From: Azoarcus olearius | Lineage (GTDB): Bacteria > Pseudomonadota > Gammaproteobacteria > Burkholderiales > Rhodocyclaceae | NCBI RefSeq assembly: GCF_001682385.1 | Contig: NZ_CP016210.1 | Span: 2,604,001-2,668,000 of the forward strand | Length of the DNA: 64,000 nucleotides | Direction: 5' to 3' | In this document: positions 47,004-54,618 of the stretch, in pieces | Layout of the letters: each line of letters begins with the position of its first letter | Numbering within the stretch: position 1 is the stretch's first letter | Program-made: the position numbers and the translations under genes | The notes under the pieces: model-generated | Seen by the model: only the letters and a program-made list of their open reading frames with translations | What the model was told of the DNA's origin: nothing | Database searches by the model: none

Positions 47004-47483
47004 TCAGCGGCGGGTCGCTTCGGCGCTCGCCGCTTCCCTGTTGGCGCGCGGCGCGATCTTCGTCAGCGTGCCGCCTTCTTCCTCATAGTTCTGCACCCCC
47101 ACGGCACCGGCCACCTTGAAGCCCTTGCTCGCCAGCAGGTCCGCCGCGGCGCCGGCGCGCCCGGCGTGGTTGGACAGCGTCACCACCCGGCGCTCGCGCG
47201 GGATGTAGGCGAGCTGCTTTTCCAGGTCGCCGGCCTGGATGCTGAGATAGACCGGGAAGCCGCCGATCTTGCTGACCTCGTCCGGCTGGCGGACATCGAT
47301 GAACACCACCTTGTCCGGCGCGCGCAGCAGTTTGTCGATCGCCCCGCGATCGAGCTTGGGCGATGTGTACTTCCACGCCGCGGCAGCCGGCGTGGCGCTT
47401 GCGGCAGGCGCGGCGTTCTGCGCAAACGCCAGCGGGGATACGGCGGCCAGCGCGAACGCGAGCATGCTGATCTTCGACTTCAT
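47004..47483 (-). CDS. Periplasmic rhodanese-fold protein lacking the catalytic cysteine
   Basis: A 159-residue secreted protein with a signal peptide ending SPLAFAQ (about residue 22). The rhodanese strand VVFIDVRQPDEVSKIGG is clear, and the active-loop region reads RRVVTLSNHAGRAGAAADLL. In active enzymes the loop starts with cysteine (for example YCRSGNRS). Here the position is serine or asparagine, and no cysteine exists in the mature protein. Sulfur transfer is therefore unlikely; binding or structural roles are more plausible. It has its own sigma-54-type promoter 50 bases upstream and converges with the receptor gene. Confidence 0.8.
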   Translation of the reverse strand: MKSKISMLAFALAAVSPLAFAQNAAPAASATPAAAAWKYTSPKLDRGAIDKLLRAPDKVVFIDVRQPDEVSKIGGFPVYLSIQAGDLEKQLAYIPRERRVVTLSNHAGRAGAAADLLASKGFKVAGAVGVQNYEEEGGTLTKIAPRANREAASAEATRR

Positions 47484-47529
47484 CTTTGTTCGACCTCTTG
47501 AATGGATGCCCACATGGACAGGCCGGGAT

Positions 47530-47545
47530 AGCAGGCCGCATGCCA
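47530..47545 (-). promoter_or_regulatory. Sigma-54 (-24/-12) promoter for rhodanese gene
   Basis: Read on the minus strand, the sequence is TGGCATGCGGCCTGCT, with TGGCATG at -24 and CTGCT at -12. The spacing is exact. The start near 47519 leaves a 35-base leader before the ATG at 47483. Confidence 0.65.
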
Positions 47546-47697
47546 CCGCCATCCGCCTTTCGCCACGCGGGATTGGCCCGCCGGGGCAGTCCGCCGCTGT
47601 CGTTTCCGTAGCAGCCGCGCCAGCGCATCTGCTGCGCAATCAACGACTTTTCATCCGCCGTCCGCCAAAACCCCGCGCGCGGCAAGGACATCCGCAA

Positions 47698-47713
47698 TGG
47701 CCTTGTTCTTGCA
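47698..47713 (+). promoter_or_regulatory. Possible sigma-54 promoter for PepSY gene
   Basis: TGGCCTTGTTCTTGCA has TGGC and a perfect TTGCA with GG-N10-GC spacing, but the inner -24 bases (CTT in place of ACG) differ. It would give a start near 47725 and a leader of about 105 bases. Confidence 0.45.
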
Positions 47714-47829
47714 GTGGCGGCTGCGCTCGCGGCGCACAGGCATTCCCCGATCCGCGCGCCGCCCTTCCGCTTTGCCGCCGGCGCGCCCCGCGTGCCGCCT
47801 GCCCAACCGAATGTCCTGGAGAATCGCCG

Positions 47830-49392
47830 ATGCAGCTCAAACGCCTACTCTTCTTCACCCACCGCTGGCTCGGGGTCGCGCTCGCGCTCTTGATGCTGCT
47901 GTGGTTCGTCTCCGGCCTGGTCATCGTCTATGCGCCCAACACCGTGCAGAGCCGCGAGGACCAGTTCGCCCACGCCGAATTGCTGGCCCCGCAGGCCGAC
48001 TGGCTGCCGCTGGGCAGCGCATGGACCGCGCGCTGGGGTGCCGGCGACGAAGCCGCGCCGCAGCGCATCGCCGCTGCCCGCCTGCTGCGCCAGCTGGATG
48101 AGCCCTTGTGGCTGGTGGAAGACGTGCAGGGCGAACGTCACCTGATCTCGGCGCGCGACGGCAGCGCGCGCGAAACCGATGCCGCCCGCGCAGTAGCGCT
48201 GGCGCGGGCATGGATCGGCGGTTCCACGGTGCCGGTCGCCCATCTGGAAACCTTCAACCACGACGCCACGGTGCGCAATCTCGAAGCCTTGCGCCCCTTC
48301 CATCGCATCGCGGTGGATGACGGCCGCGGCACCGAGATCACGCTGTCGGCCCGCACCGGCGAAGTCGTACGGGTGGCGGACGCGGTGGACCGCGGCCTGT
48401 TCTGGGCCGGCAACTGGCTGCACCTGTTCCGCCCGCTCGATTCGGTCGGCTGGGGCGAGGCCCGCCGCGACGTGCTGTTGTGGGTGTCCGGCTTCACCGT
48501 GGTGGCCACGCTCACCGGCCTCATCGTCGGCTGGCTGCGCTGGCGCCCGGCCTTCGGCCGCCAGCCGCAATACAGCGGCGGACGCGCCCATCCCTACCGC
48601 GCGTTCTGGTTCAGCTGGCACTTCTGGAGCGGCCTCATCGGCGGCATCGTCGCGCTGCTATGGATAGCCAGCGGCTTCTTCAACAACAATCCATGGCAGC
48701 TGTTCTCCCCCGCCAACGCCAACCGCGGCGAGCTGGGGCGCTTCATCGGCAAGGAGGTGCCCGCGGTGATGCTGCAGTGGCAGCCGGGCCTGAGCGCCGC
48801 GGTGCCGGCCGACACCGTGGAACTGCGCTGGCAGCGGCTGGGCCGCGAGGCCACGCTGCTGGCGGCGAACGCCGCCGGCGAGCTGCACGCGCTGCCAGTG
48901 GCCGCGGCGGGGTTCGCCGAGGACACCGTACGCGCGGCGGTATTGCGCGCAGCAGGCGATGCGGCCGTCGCCAGCCAGACCCTGCAGACCGAATACGACA
49001 GCTACTACTACCCGCGCCATGGCCGCGCCGCCAGCGACCGCCCGCTGCCGGTGCTGCGCGTGGAACTGGCCGATGCCGGCAACACCCGCTACTACGTCGA
49101 TCCGCGCGAAGGCCGCCTGCTGCTGCGGCAGGACGACAGCCGTCGCGCCTACCGCTGGATTTTCTCGGCGCTGCATCACTGGGATTTCGGCTGGCTGTAT
49201 GCGCGCCCGCTGTGGGACGGCTGGATGATCGTGTGGATCGGCTTCGGCCTGGTGATGTCGCTGACCTCGGTGGTGCTCGGCTGGAAGCGGCTGCGCGCCA
49301 GCTTCCGCCGTCAGCAGAACCGCGCCAGAACGCCCTCGCCCGCGGCCGCACTGCCGCCGGAGCAGCTCGCACCCAGCCGTCAGGCGGGTTGA
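47830..49392 (+). CDS. PepSY-domain inner-membrane protein
   Basis: A 520-residue membrane protein of the PepSY-associated TM family. TM1 lies at about 12-32 (HRWLGVALALLMLLWFVSGL, with the HRW histidine typical of this group) and a periplasmic PepSY-like part comes after it. TM2 is near 215-235, TM3 near 260-285 (FWSGLIGGIVALLWIASGF) and TM4 near 465-485, close to a HHWDFG motif. Members are often found beside TonB receptors and may be haem-binding ferric or metal reductases. The spaced histidines in the helices support electron transfer. It probably belongs to the same regulon as the receptor. Confidence 0.82.
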   Translation: MQLKRLLFFTHRWLGVALALLMLLWFVSGLVIVYAPNTVQSREDQFAHAELLAPQADWLPLGSAWTARWGAGDEAAPQRIAAARLLRQLDEPLWLVEDVQGERHLISARDGSARETDAARAVALARAWIGGSTVPVAHLETFNHDATVRNLEALRPFHRIAVDDGRGTEITLSARTGEVVRVADAVDRGLFWAGNWLHLFRPLDSVGWGEARRDVLLWVSGFTVVATLTGLIVGWLRWRPAFGRQPQYSGGRAHPYRAFWFSWHFWSGLIGGIVALLWIASGFFNNNPWQLFSPANANRGELGRFIGKEVPAVMLQWQPGLSAAVPADTVELRWQRLGREATLLAANAAGELHALPVAAAGFAEDTVRAAVLRAAGDAAVASQTLQTEYDSYYYPRHGRAASDRPLPVLRVELADAGNTRYYVDPREGRLLLRQDDSRRAYRWIFSALHHWDFGWLYARPLWDGWMIVWIGFGLVMSLTSVVLGWKRLRASFRRQQNRARTPSPAAALPPEQLAPSRQAG

Positions 49393-49414
49393 AGCCGCCC
49401 ACGCGGGCGGCTTC
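49391..49414. terminator. Bidirectional hairpin between PepSY and DUF2703 genes
   Basis: A perfect 10-base-pair stem, GAAGCCGCCC / GGGCGGCTTC, with loop ACGC lies between two convergent gene ends. There is no strong T-run on either side. Confidence 0.6.
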
Positions 49415-49442
49415 ATCGCCGCCCGCGCACGCGACATGCGGT

Positions 49443-49877
49443 TCAGCGCCCTGCCGGGTCCGCCGCAGCGGCGGCGGAGGGCGCCCCCTCATCCACCAGC
49501 GTGGGCAGCGCGGTAAACGCGGCCTGGAGAATCAGCCGCTCGGGGATCGCCTCGTGCACCTCGCCATCCACTTCCAGTGTGCGGCAGTCCGCGTCGCCAC
49601 AGGCGGCACAGCACGGGCTGCTGCCGGCGTGGCCGCCCACCCAGTCTTCCAGCGGCCTGCCCGCGATCCAGATCCGGTTCGATTCGGCCGGTTCGCCGGC
49701 GAAGGCCTCCGGCGCGATCTCGATCTTTTCCAGGCGCACCGCAATGCCCAGCGGCTGCAACGCGGTTTGCAGTTCGGTGCACGCGTGCTCCACCGCGGCT
49801 TCGGTGGCGCCGCAGCGGTCGCAGGTTGCGCCTTCGGTGGTGACAAGGCGCTGCCAGCGCAGGTCCAGGGTTTTCAT
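49443..49877 (-). CDS. DUF2703 cysteine-rich protein beside the ars operon
   Basis: A 144-residue protein with the motif CDRCGATEAAV near the N-terminus and CCAACGDADC in the middle. This layout is typical of DUF2703, often found beside arsenic or other thiophilic-metal genes. The thioredoxin-like strand LDLRWQRLV opens the fold. I use the ATG at 49875-49877, with GGAGG six bases upstream. It is transcribed divergently from arsC across a region with an ArsR-type operator, so it is probably arsenic-responsive. Its molecular role is unknown; metal binding by the cysteine clusters is likely. Confidence 0.8.
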   Translation of the reverse strand: MKTLDLRWQRLVTTEGATCDRCGATEAAVEHACTELQTALQPLGIAVRLEKIEIAPEAFAGEPAESNRIWIAGRPLEDWVGGHAGSSPCCAACGDADCRTLEVDGEVHEAIPERLILQAAFTALPTLVDEGAPSAAAAADPAGR

Positions 49878-49960
49878 CTCCATCCTCCCTCTAATGTTCC
49901 GCCCCGCGGGCGGCTTACCGGGGGCGCCGTCACAAAAGCTTCATGCCGCGCCGCCCTTCA

Positions 49961-49983
49961 TTTCGATAATAATGGAATTATCG
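49961..49983. promoter_or_regulatory. Candidate ArsR operator upstream of arsC/DUF2703
   Basis: TTTCGATAAT followed by AATGGA and ATTATCG gives a perfect 7-base dyad (CGATAAT/ATTATCG) in the divergent gap. It shares TTCGATAAT with the site in front of arsR, supporting regulation by the same ArsR. Confidence 0.6.
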
Positions 49984-50032
49984 TTTTTTACCACTCGCTG
50001 TTTCGTCCGCCTCGTCGCTCCCGGAGTCCCCC

Positions 50033-50530
50033 ATGTCCGAACGCATCTACCACGTCCTCTTCCTCTGCACTGGCAACTCGGCCCGCAGCATCCTGGCCGA
50101 ATCCATCCTCAACCAGCTCGGCCACGGCCGTTTCGTCGCCCACAGCGCCGGCAGCCATCCCAAGGGCGAGGTGCATCCACTCGCGCTGGAACTGCTCGAA
50201 CGCAACCATCTGCCAACCGCAGGCTTGCGTTCCAAGTCGTGGGACGAGTTCGCCGCGCCCGGCGCGCCCGCGCTCGATTTCGTGTTCACGGTGTGCGACA
50301 ACGCCGCCGGCGAGGTCTGCCCGGTGTGGCCGGGGCAGCCGATGACCGCCCACTGGGGCCTCGAGGACCCGGCCCAAGCCGAAGGGGACGAAGCCGCCCG
50401 CAAGGCGATGAGCGCGGCGCTGCGCCTGCTCAGCCATCGCATCGGCCTGTTCCTCAGCCTGCCGCTCGCCAAGCTGGACCGCCTCAGCCTGCAGTCGCAA
50501 TTGCAGGGCATCGGCCGCGAAGCGGGCTGA
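50033..50530 (+). CDS. arsC: Arsenate reductase, low-molecular-weight phosphatase type, first copy
   Basis: A 165-residue protein with the P-loop LFLCTGNSARSILAESILN (CX5R) of LMW-PTP-type arsenate reductases and FVFTVCDNAAGEVCPVWPG, which holds the two redox cysteines of the thioredoxin-coupled class. It reduces arsenate to arsenite in the cytoplasm for export by Acr3. It is the first gene of the ars cluster and is longer than the second ArsC, with an extra C-terminal helix (LRLLSHRIGLFLSLPLAK). The cluster has two such enzymes separated by arsR. Confidence 0.88.
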   Translation: MSERIYHVLFLCTGNSARSILAESILNQLGHGRFVAHSAGSHPKGEVHPLALELLERNHLPTAGLRSKSWDEFAAPGAPALDFVFTVCDNAAGEVCPVWPGQPMTAHWGLEDPAQAEGDEAARKAMSAALRLLSHRIGLFLSLPLAKLDRLSLQSQLQGIGREAG

Positions 50531-50567
50531 CGACCGCCGGTCACATCGTGCTGGGCATCCCGCCAAC

Positions 50568-50587
50568 AGTTCGATAATATTCGAATC
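50568..50587 (+). promoter_or_regulatory. Candidate ArsR operator at arsR
   Basis: The imperfect palindrome TTCGATAATATTCGAA (50571-50586) ends one base before the arsR ATG. Its left part, TTCGATAAT, is identical to the site at 49962-49970. Binding here would give autorepression of arsR and the genes after it. Confidence 0.65.
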
Positions 50588-50947
50588 ATGGAAACCCTGA
50601 ACGCCGCCGAACTCCTCGCCGCGCTCGGCCACGAGACCCGCCTCTCGATCTTCCGCCTGCTGGTGGAAGCCGGGCCTGCGGGGCTCAACGCCAGCGCGAT
50701 TGGCGAACACCTGAGCCTGGCGCCGGCCACGCTGTCCTTCCACCTCGCCCACCTCAGTCGCGTCGGCCTCATCGTCGGCGAGCGCGAGAGCCGCTTCATC
50801 CACTACTCGGCCCGCTTCGACATCATGGACGAACTGATCGCCTTCCTCACCCGCAACTGCTGCCAGGGCTCGGCCTGCCTGCCGAAGACCACCGGCTGCG
50901 ACACCACGGCCAAGCGCCGCGCCGCCACCGACAAGGATTCCGCATGA
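50588..50947 (+). CDS. arsR: ArsR-family arsenic-responsive repressor
   Basis: A 119-residue winged-helix repressor: ALGHETRLSIFRLLVEAG, SAIGEHLSLAPATLSFHLAHLSRVGLI and SRFIHYSA are the ArsR/SmtB fold. The classical CxC in the recognition helix is missing. Cysteines sit at the C-terminus instead (NCCQGSACLPKTTGC), as in ArsR proteins with C-terminal As(III) sites. Arsenite binding would release DNA and derepress the cluster. It is coupled by ATGA to the second arsC. Confidence 0.88.
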   Translation: METLNAAELLAALGHETRLSIFRLLVEAGPAGLNASAIGEHLSLAPATLSFHLAHLSRVGLIVGERESRFIHYSARFDIMDELIAFLTRNCCQGSACLPKTTGCDTTAKRRAATDKDSA

Positions 50948-51357
50948 CCCCGCTCAAGACCGTTCTCGTGCTGTGCACCGGGAACTCCTGCCGTTCGCAG
51001 ATGGCCGAGGCCATCCTCAACCACGACCTCGCCGGCCGCGTGCACGCGCTTTCCGCCGGCACCGTGCCCCAGCCCAAGGTGGCCGACGGCGCGATCGAGG
51101 CGCTGAAGCTCGCCGGCCTGCCTACCGCGGGCCTGTTCCCCAAGGACGTCGATGCGGTGCTGAACCAGCCGATCGACCTCGTCGTTACCGTGTGCGACAA
51201 CGCCAAGGAAAGCTGCCCGGTGTTTCCGCGTCCGGTGCCGCGCATCCACCAGCCCTTCCACGATCCGCACGGCGAACCGCTGGAGAGCTTCGTCGCGGTA
51301 CGCGACGACATCCGCGCCCGCCTGGTGCCCGCGGTGCGCGCCGCGCTCGGTCTGTAG
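50944..51357 (+). CDS. arsC: Arsenate reductase, low-molecular-weight phosphatase type, second copy
   Basis: A 137-residue enzyme with LVLCTGNSCRSQMAEAILN and VTVCDNAKESCPVFPRP, the P-loop cysteine and the two later cysteines of the thioredoxin-dependent ArsC family. It starts with an ATGA overlap on arsR and is followed nine bases later by acr3. Compared with the first copy it is the standard length. Having two different reductases in one cluster suggests different electron donors or simple dosage. Confidence 0.9.
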   Translation: MTPLKTVLVLCTGNSCRSQMAEAILNHDLAGRVHALSAGTVPQPKVADGAIEALKLAGLPTAGLFPKDVDAVLNQPIDLVVTVCDNAKESCPVFPRPVPRIHQPFHDPHGEPLESFVAVRDDIRARLVPAVRAALGL

Positions 51358-51366
51358 GAAGCCGCC

Positions 51367-52431
51367 ATGTCCCAGTACGAAATGACCGCCCCCGCGCCTG
51401 TTCCGGCGCCGATGAGCGTGTTCGAGCGTTATCTCACCGTGTGGGTCTTCCTCTGCATCGTCGCCGGCATCGCCCTCGGGCAGTGGCTGCCCGGCCTGTT
51501 CCAGGCTGTCGGGCGGATGGAAGTGGCGCAGGTGAATCTGCCGGTGGGCCTGCTGATCTGGGTGATGATCATCCCGATGCTGGTCAAGGTGGATTTCGGC
51601 GCGCTGCACGAGGTACGCGCCCATGTGCGCGGCATCGGCGTCACGCTGTTCGTCAATTGGCTGGTCAAGCCCTTCTCGATGGCCTTCCTCGGCTGGTTGT
51701 TCATCCGCCAGCTGTTCGCCCCCATGCTGCCGGCCGACCAGCTCGACAGCTACATCGCCGGCCTCATCCTGCTCGCTGCCGCGCCCTGCACCGCGATGGT
51801 GTTCGTGTGGAGCCGGCTGACCAACGGCCACCCGTTGTTCACGCTGTCGCAGGTGGCGCTCAACGACACCATCATGGTGTTCGCGTTCGCGCCGCTGGTG
51901 GGGCTGCTGCTCGGCATCTCGGCGATCAGCGTGCCGTGGGACACGCTGCTGACCTCGGTGGTGCTCTACATCGTGATTCCGGTGGTGCTCGCGCAACTGT
52001 GGCGCCGCCGCCTGCTCGCGCGCGGCCAGGCGGCCTTCGACGCGGCGATGGAAAAGATCGGGCCGTGGTCGATCGCGGCGCTGCTGCTCACGCTGGTGCT
52101 GCTGTTCGCCTTCCAGGGCGAAGCGATCCTGCGCCAGCCGCTGGTGATTGCGCTGCTCGCCGTGCCTATCCTGATTCAGGTGCTGTTCAATTCGGCGCTC
52201 GCCTACTGGCTCAACCGCAAGGTCGGCGAGCAGCACAATGTGGCCTGCCCTTCGGCCCTGATCGGCGCCTCCAACTTCTTCGAACTCGCGGTGGCCGCGG
52301 CCATCAGCCTGTTCGGTTTCGAATCCGGCGCCGCGCTCGCCACCGTGGTCGGCGTGCTGATCGAGGTGCCGGTGATGCTGCTGGTGGTCCGCGTCGTCAA
52401 TGCATCCAAGGGCTGGTACGAAGCCCGCTGA
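51367..52431 (+). CDS. acr3: Arsenite efflux permease Acr3
   Basis: A 354-residue inner-membrane protein with ten hydrophobic helices of the ACR3/BART superfamily. The conserved cysteine lies in LAAAPCTAMVFVWSRL (helix 4) and a conserved glutamate is in the final GVLIEVPVMLL helix. LPVGLLIWVMIIPMLVKVDF and VACPSALIGASNFFELAVA are family signatures. It exports arsenite by proton exchange. Next to arsD and arsA it could work alone or with the ATPase. Confidence 0.92.
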   Translation: MSQYEMTAPAPVPAPMSVFERYLTVWVFLCIVAGIALGQWLPGLFQAVGRMEVAQVNLPVGLLIWVMIIPMLVKVDFGALHEVRAHVRGIGVTLFVNWLVKPFSMAFLGWLFIRQLFAPMLPADQLDSYIAGLILLAAAPCTAMVFVWSRLTNGHPLFTLSQVALNDTIMVFAFAPLVGLLLGISAISVPWDTLLTSVVLYIVIPVVLAQLWRRRLLARGQAAFDAAMEKIGPWSIAALLLTLVLLFAFQGEAILRQPLVIALLAVPILIQVLFNSALAYWLNRKVGEQHNVACPSALIGASNFFELAVAAAISLFGFESGAALATVVGVLIEVPVMLLVVRVVNASKGWYEAR

Positions 52432-52445
52432 TCCAGGAGACAAGC

Positions 52446-52817
52446 ATGAAAAAGCTCGAAGTGTTCGATCCCGCGATGTGCTGTTCCACCGGCGTGTGCG
52501 GGGTGGATGTCGATCCGGTGCTGGTGCAGTTTGCCGCCGACCTGAAGTGGGTGGAGGAACACGGCATCGCCGTGCAGCGCCACAACCTCGGCCAGGAACC
52601 GCAGGCCTTCGCCGCGAACCCCGCTGTGCTGAAGGAGATGGAGGCCGGCATGGACCGCCTGCCGGTGCTGGTGGTGGACGGCCATGTCGTCAGCACCGGC
52701 ATGTACCCGTCGCGCCTGCAACTCGCGCAGAAGCTCGGCATCACGCTCACCCGCGAGGAAAAGCCGCACATCAAGATCGGCAGCGCCTGCTGCGATCCCA
52801 AGTCCGGCTGTTGCTGA
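52446..52817 (+). CDS. arsD: ArsD arsenite metallochaperone
   Basis: A 123-residue thioredoxin-like protein with the conserved MCCSTGVCG loop (the three cysteines that bind As(III)) and two further cysteine pairs at the C-terminus, SACCDPKSGCC. It delivers arsenite to ArsA and weakly represses ars operons in other bacteria. RLPVLVVDGHVVSTGMYPS is the typical second strand region. It lies 14 bases after acr3 and 13 bases before arsA. Confidence 0.93.
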   Translation: MKKLEVFDPAMCCSTGVCGVDVDPVLVQFAADLKWVEEHGIAVQRHNLGQEPQAFAANPAVLKEMEAGMDRLPVLVVDGHVVSTGMYPSRLQLAQKLGITLTREEKPHIKIGSACCDPKSGCC

Positions 52818-52830
52818 GCGGAGCGCCGCG

Positions 52831-54579
52831 ATGACACTGCCGCGCGCCAGCACCCGTTACCTGTTCTTCACCGGCAAGGGCGGGGTCGGCAAGACCTCGC
52901 TTTCGTGCGCCACCGGCCTCGCGCTCGCCGAGGCCGGCCGGCGCGTGCTGATCGTCAGCACCGACCCGGCCTCCAACCTGGACGAGGTGCTCGGCACCGC
53001 GCTCGGCCAGACGCCCACCGCCATCGCTGGCGCGCCCGGGCTGTACGCGCTCAACATCGACCCTGAAGCGGCTGCCGCGGCCTACCGCGAGCGCATGGTC
53101 GGGCCCTACCGCGGCATCCTGCCAGCGGCGGCGATCCAGAGCATGGAAGAACAGTTCTCCGGCGCCTGCACCGTGGAGATCGCCGCCTTCGACGAGTTCT
53201 CCAAGCTGCTCGGCGAGCCCGCCGCCACCGCCGGTTTCGACCATGTGATCTTCGACACCGCGCCCACGGGCCACACGCTGCGCCTGCTGACGCTGCCGAG
53301 CGCGTGGAGCGAGTTCATCTCGTCGTCCACCGGCGGCGCCTCCTGCCTCGGTCCGCTGGCCGGGCTGCAACAGCAGAAGGCGCTCTATGCCGCCACCGTG
53401 GAACGCCTCGCCGACCCGCAGGCCACCACCGTGATCCTGGTGAGCCGCGCCGAAACCGCCGCGCTGCGCGAGGCCGAGCGCACCCGCGGCGAGCTGGCGG
53501 AACTGGGCATCCGCAACCAGGTGCTGGCGATCAACGGCCTGTTCGCCGATACGGACACCGACGACGCGATCGCCGCCGCGATGTCGCAGCGCGGCGCCAA
53601 GGCGCTCGCCGCGATGCCGGCCGCGCTGCGCGAGCTGCCCGCCACCACCATCCCCTTCCTGCCCGCGGGCACGGTGGGCCTGGACGCGCTGCGGGTGATG
53701 GCGCAGCCGGAGCGCATGGCGGCGCCCACCACCGCCGAGCCGGCCGCGCTGCCGCAGGTCGCGCTCGGCCTGGGCGCGATGGTCGATGACATCGCCCGCA
53801 GCGGCCACGGCGTGGTGATGACGATGGGCAAAGGCGGCGTCGGCAAAACCACCGCGGCGGCCGCCATCGCGCTGGCCCTGGCGCAGCGCGGCCACAAGGT
53901 CACGCTCTCCACCACCGACCCCGCCGCCCACCTGTCCACCACGCTGGCCGAGGCGGTGCCCGGCCTCAGCCTTGCCCGCATCGACCCCGCGCGCGAGGTT
54001 GCCGACTACAGCGCCGAGGTGATGGCGCGCGCCGGCCAGGGGCTGGATGCCGCCGCGCGGGCGATGCTCGAGGAAGACCTGCGCTCGCCCTGCACCGAGG
54101 AGATCGCGGTGTTCCGCGCCTTCGCGCGCACGGTGGACCAGGGCAAGGACGGCTTCGTGGTGCTCGACACCGCGCCCACCGGCCACACCATCCTGCTGCT
54201 CGATGCCGCCGAGGCCTACCACCGCGAGGTGAGCCGCACCCAGGGCGAGATGCCGGAGGCGGTGCGCCAGTTGCTGCCGCGCCTGCGCGACCCGGCATTC
54301 ACCCACGTGCTGATCGTCACCCTGCCCGAAGCCACGCCGGTGCATGAGGCCGAGCGCCTGCAGGCCGACCTTGCCCGCGCGGGCATCACGCCCTACGGCT
54401 GGGTGGTCAACCAGTCCCTGCTCGCCAGCGGCACGCACCATCCCCTGCTGGCGCAGCGCGCCCACCACGAGCTTCCGTTCATCCGCCGGGTCAGCCAGGA
54501 CCTCGCCGCGCGCTTCGCACTGCTGCCCTGGCTGGCCGAGGCGCCAGTGGGCGTGGAAGGCCTGCGCCAGGTGCTGTAG
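52831..54579 (+). CDS. arsA: ArsA arsenite-activated ATPase
   Basis: A 582-residue protein with two homologous halves. Each half has a P-loop: FTGKGGVGKTSL at about 14 and TMGKGGVGKTTA at about 332. Each also has a DTAPTGHTLRLL-type signal segment. The As(III)-binding cysteines are in SGACTVEIAA, GGASCLGPL and RSPCTEEIAV, matching the three-cysteine allosteric site of E. coli ArsA. It powers arsenite extrusion with an ArsB or Acr3 partner and receives arsenite from ArsD. It ends the ars cluster. Confidence 0.93.
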   Translation: MTLPRASTRYLFFTGKGGVGKTSLSCATGLALAEAGRRVLIVSTDPASNLDEVLGTALGQTPTAIAGAPGLYALNIDPEAAAAAYRERMVGPYRGILPAAAIQSMEEQFSGACTVEIAAFDEFSKLLGEPAATAGFDHVIFDTAPTGHTLRLLTLPSAWSEFISSSTGGASCLGPLAGLQQQKALYAATVERLADPQATTVILVSRAETAALREAERTRGELAELGIRNQVLAINGLFADTDTDDAIAAAMSQRGAKALAAMPAALRELPATTIPFLPAGTVGLDALRVMAQPERMAAPTTAEPAALPQVALGLGAMVDDIARSGHGVVMTMGKGGVGKTTAAAAIALALAQRGHKVTLSTTDPAAHLSTTLAEAVPGLSLARIDPAREVADYSAEVMARAGQGLDAAARAMLEEDLRSPCTEEIAVFRAFARTVDQGKDGFVVLDTAPTGHTILLLDAAEAYHREVSRTQGEMPEAVRQLLPRLRDPAFTHVLIVTLPEATPVHEAERLQADLARAGITPYGWVVNQSLLASGTHHPLLAQRAHHELPFIRRVSQDLAARFALLPWLAEAPVGVEGLRQVL

Positions 54580-54618
54580 CGCCGGGCGGGCGCGTCCGCC
54601 GCCACGCCCCCGCCCGGC

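Larger units (their letters stand above)
47484..47829. promoter_or_regulatory. Divergent control region between rhodanese and PepSY genes
   Basis: These 346 bases carry the minus-strand sigma-54 promoter at 47530-47545 and a weaker plus-strand candidate at 47698-47713. I see no gene and no other strong signal here. Confidence 0.5.
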
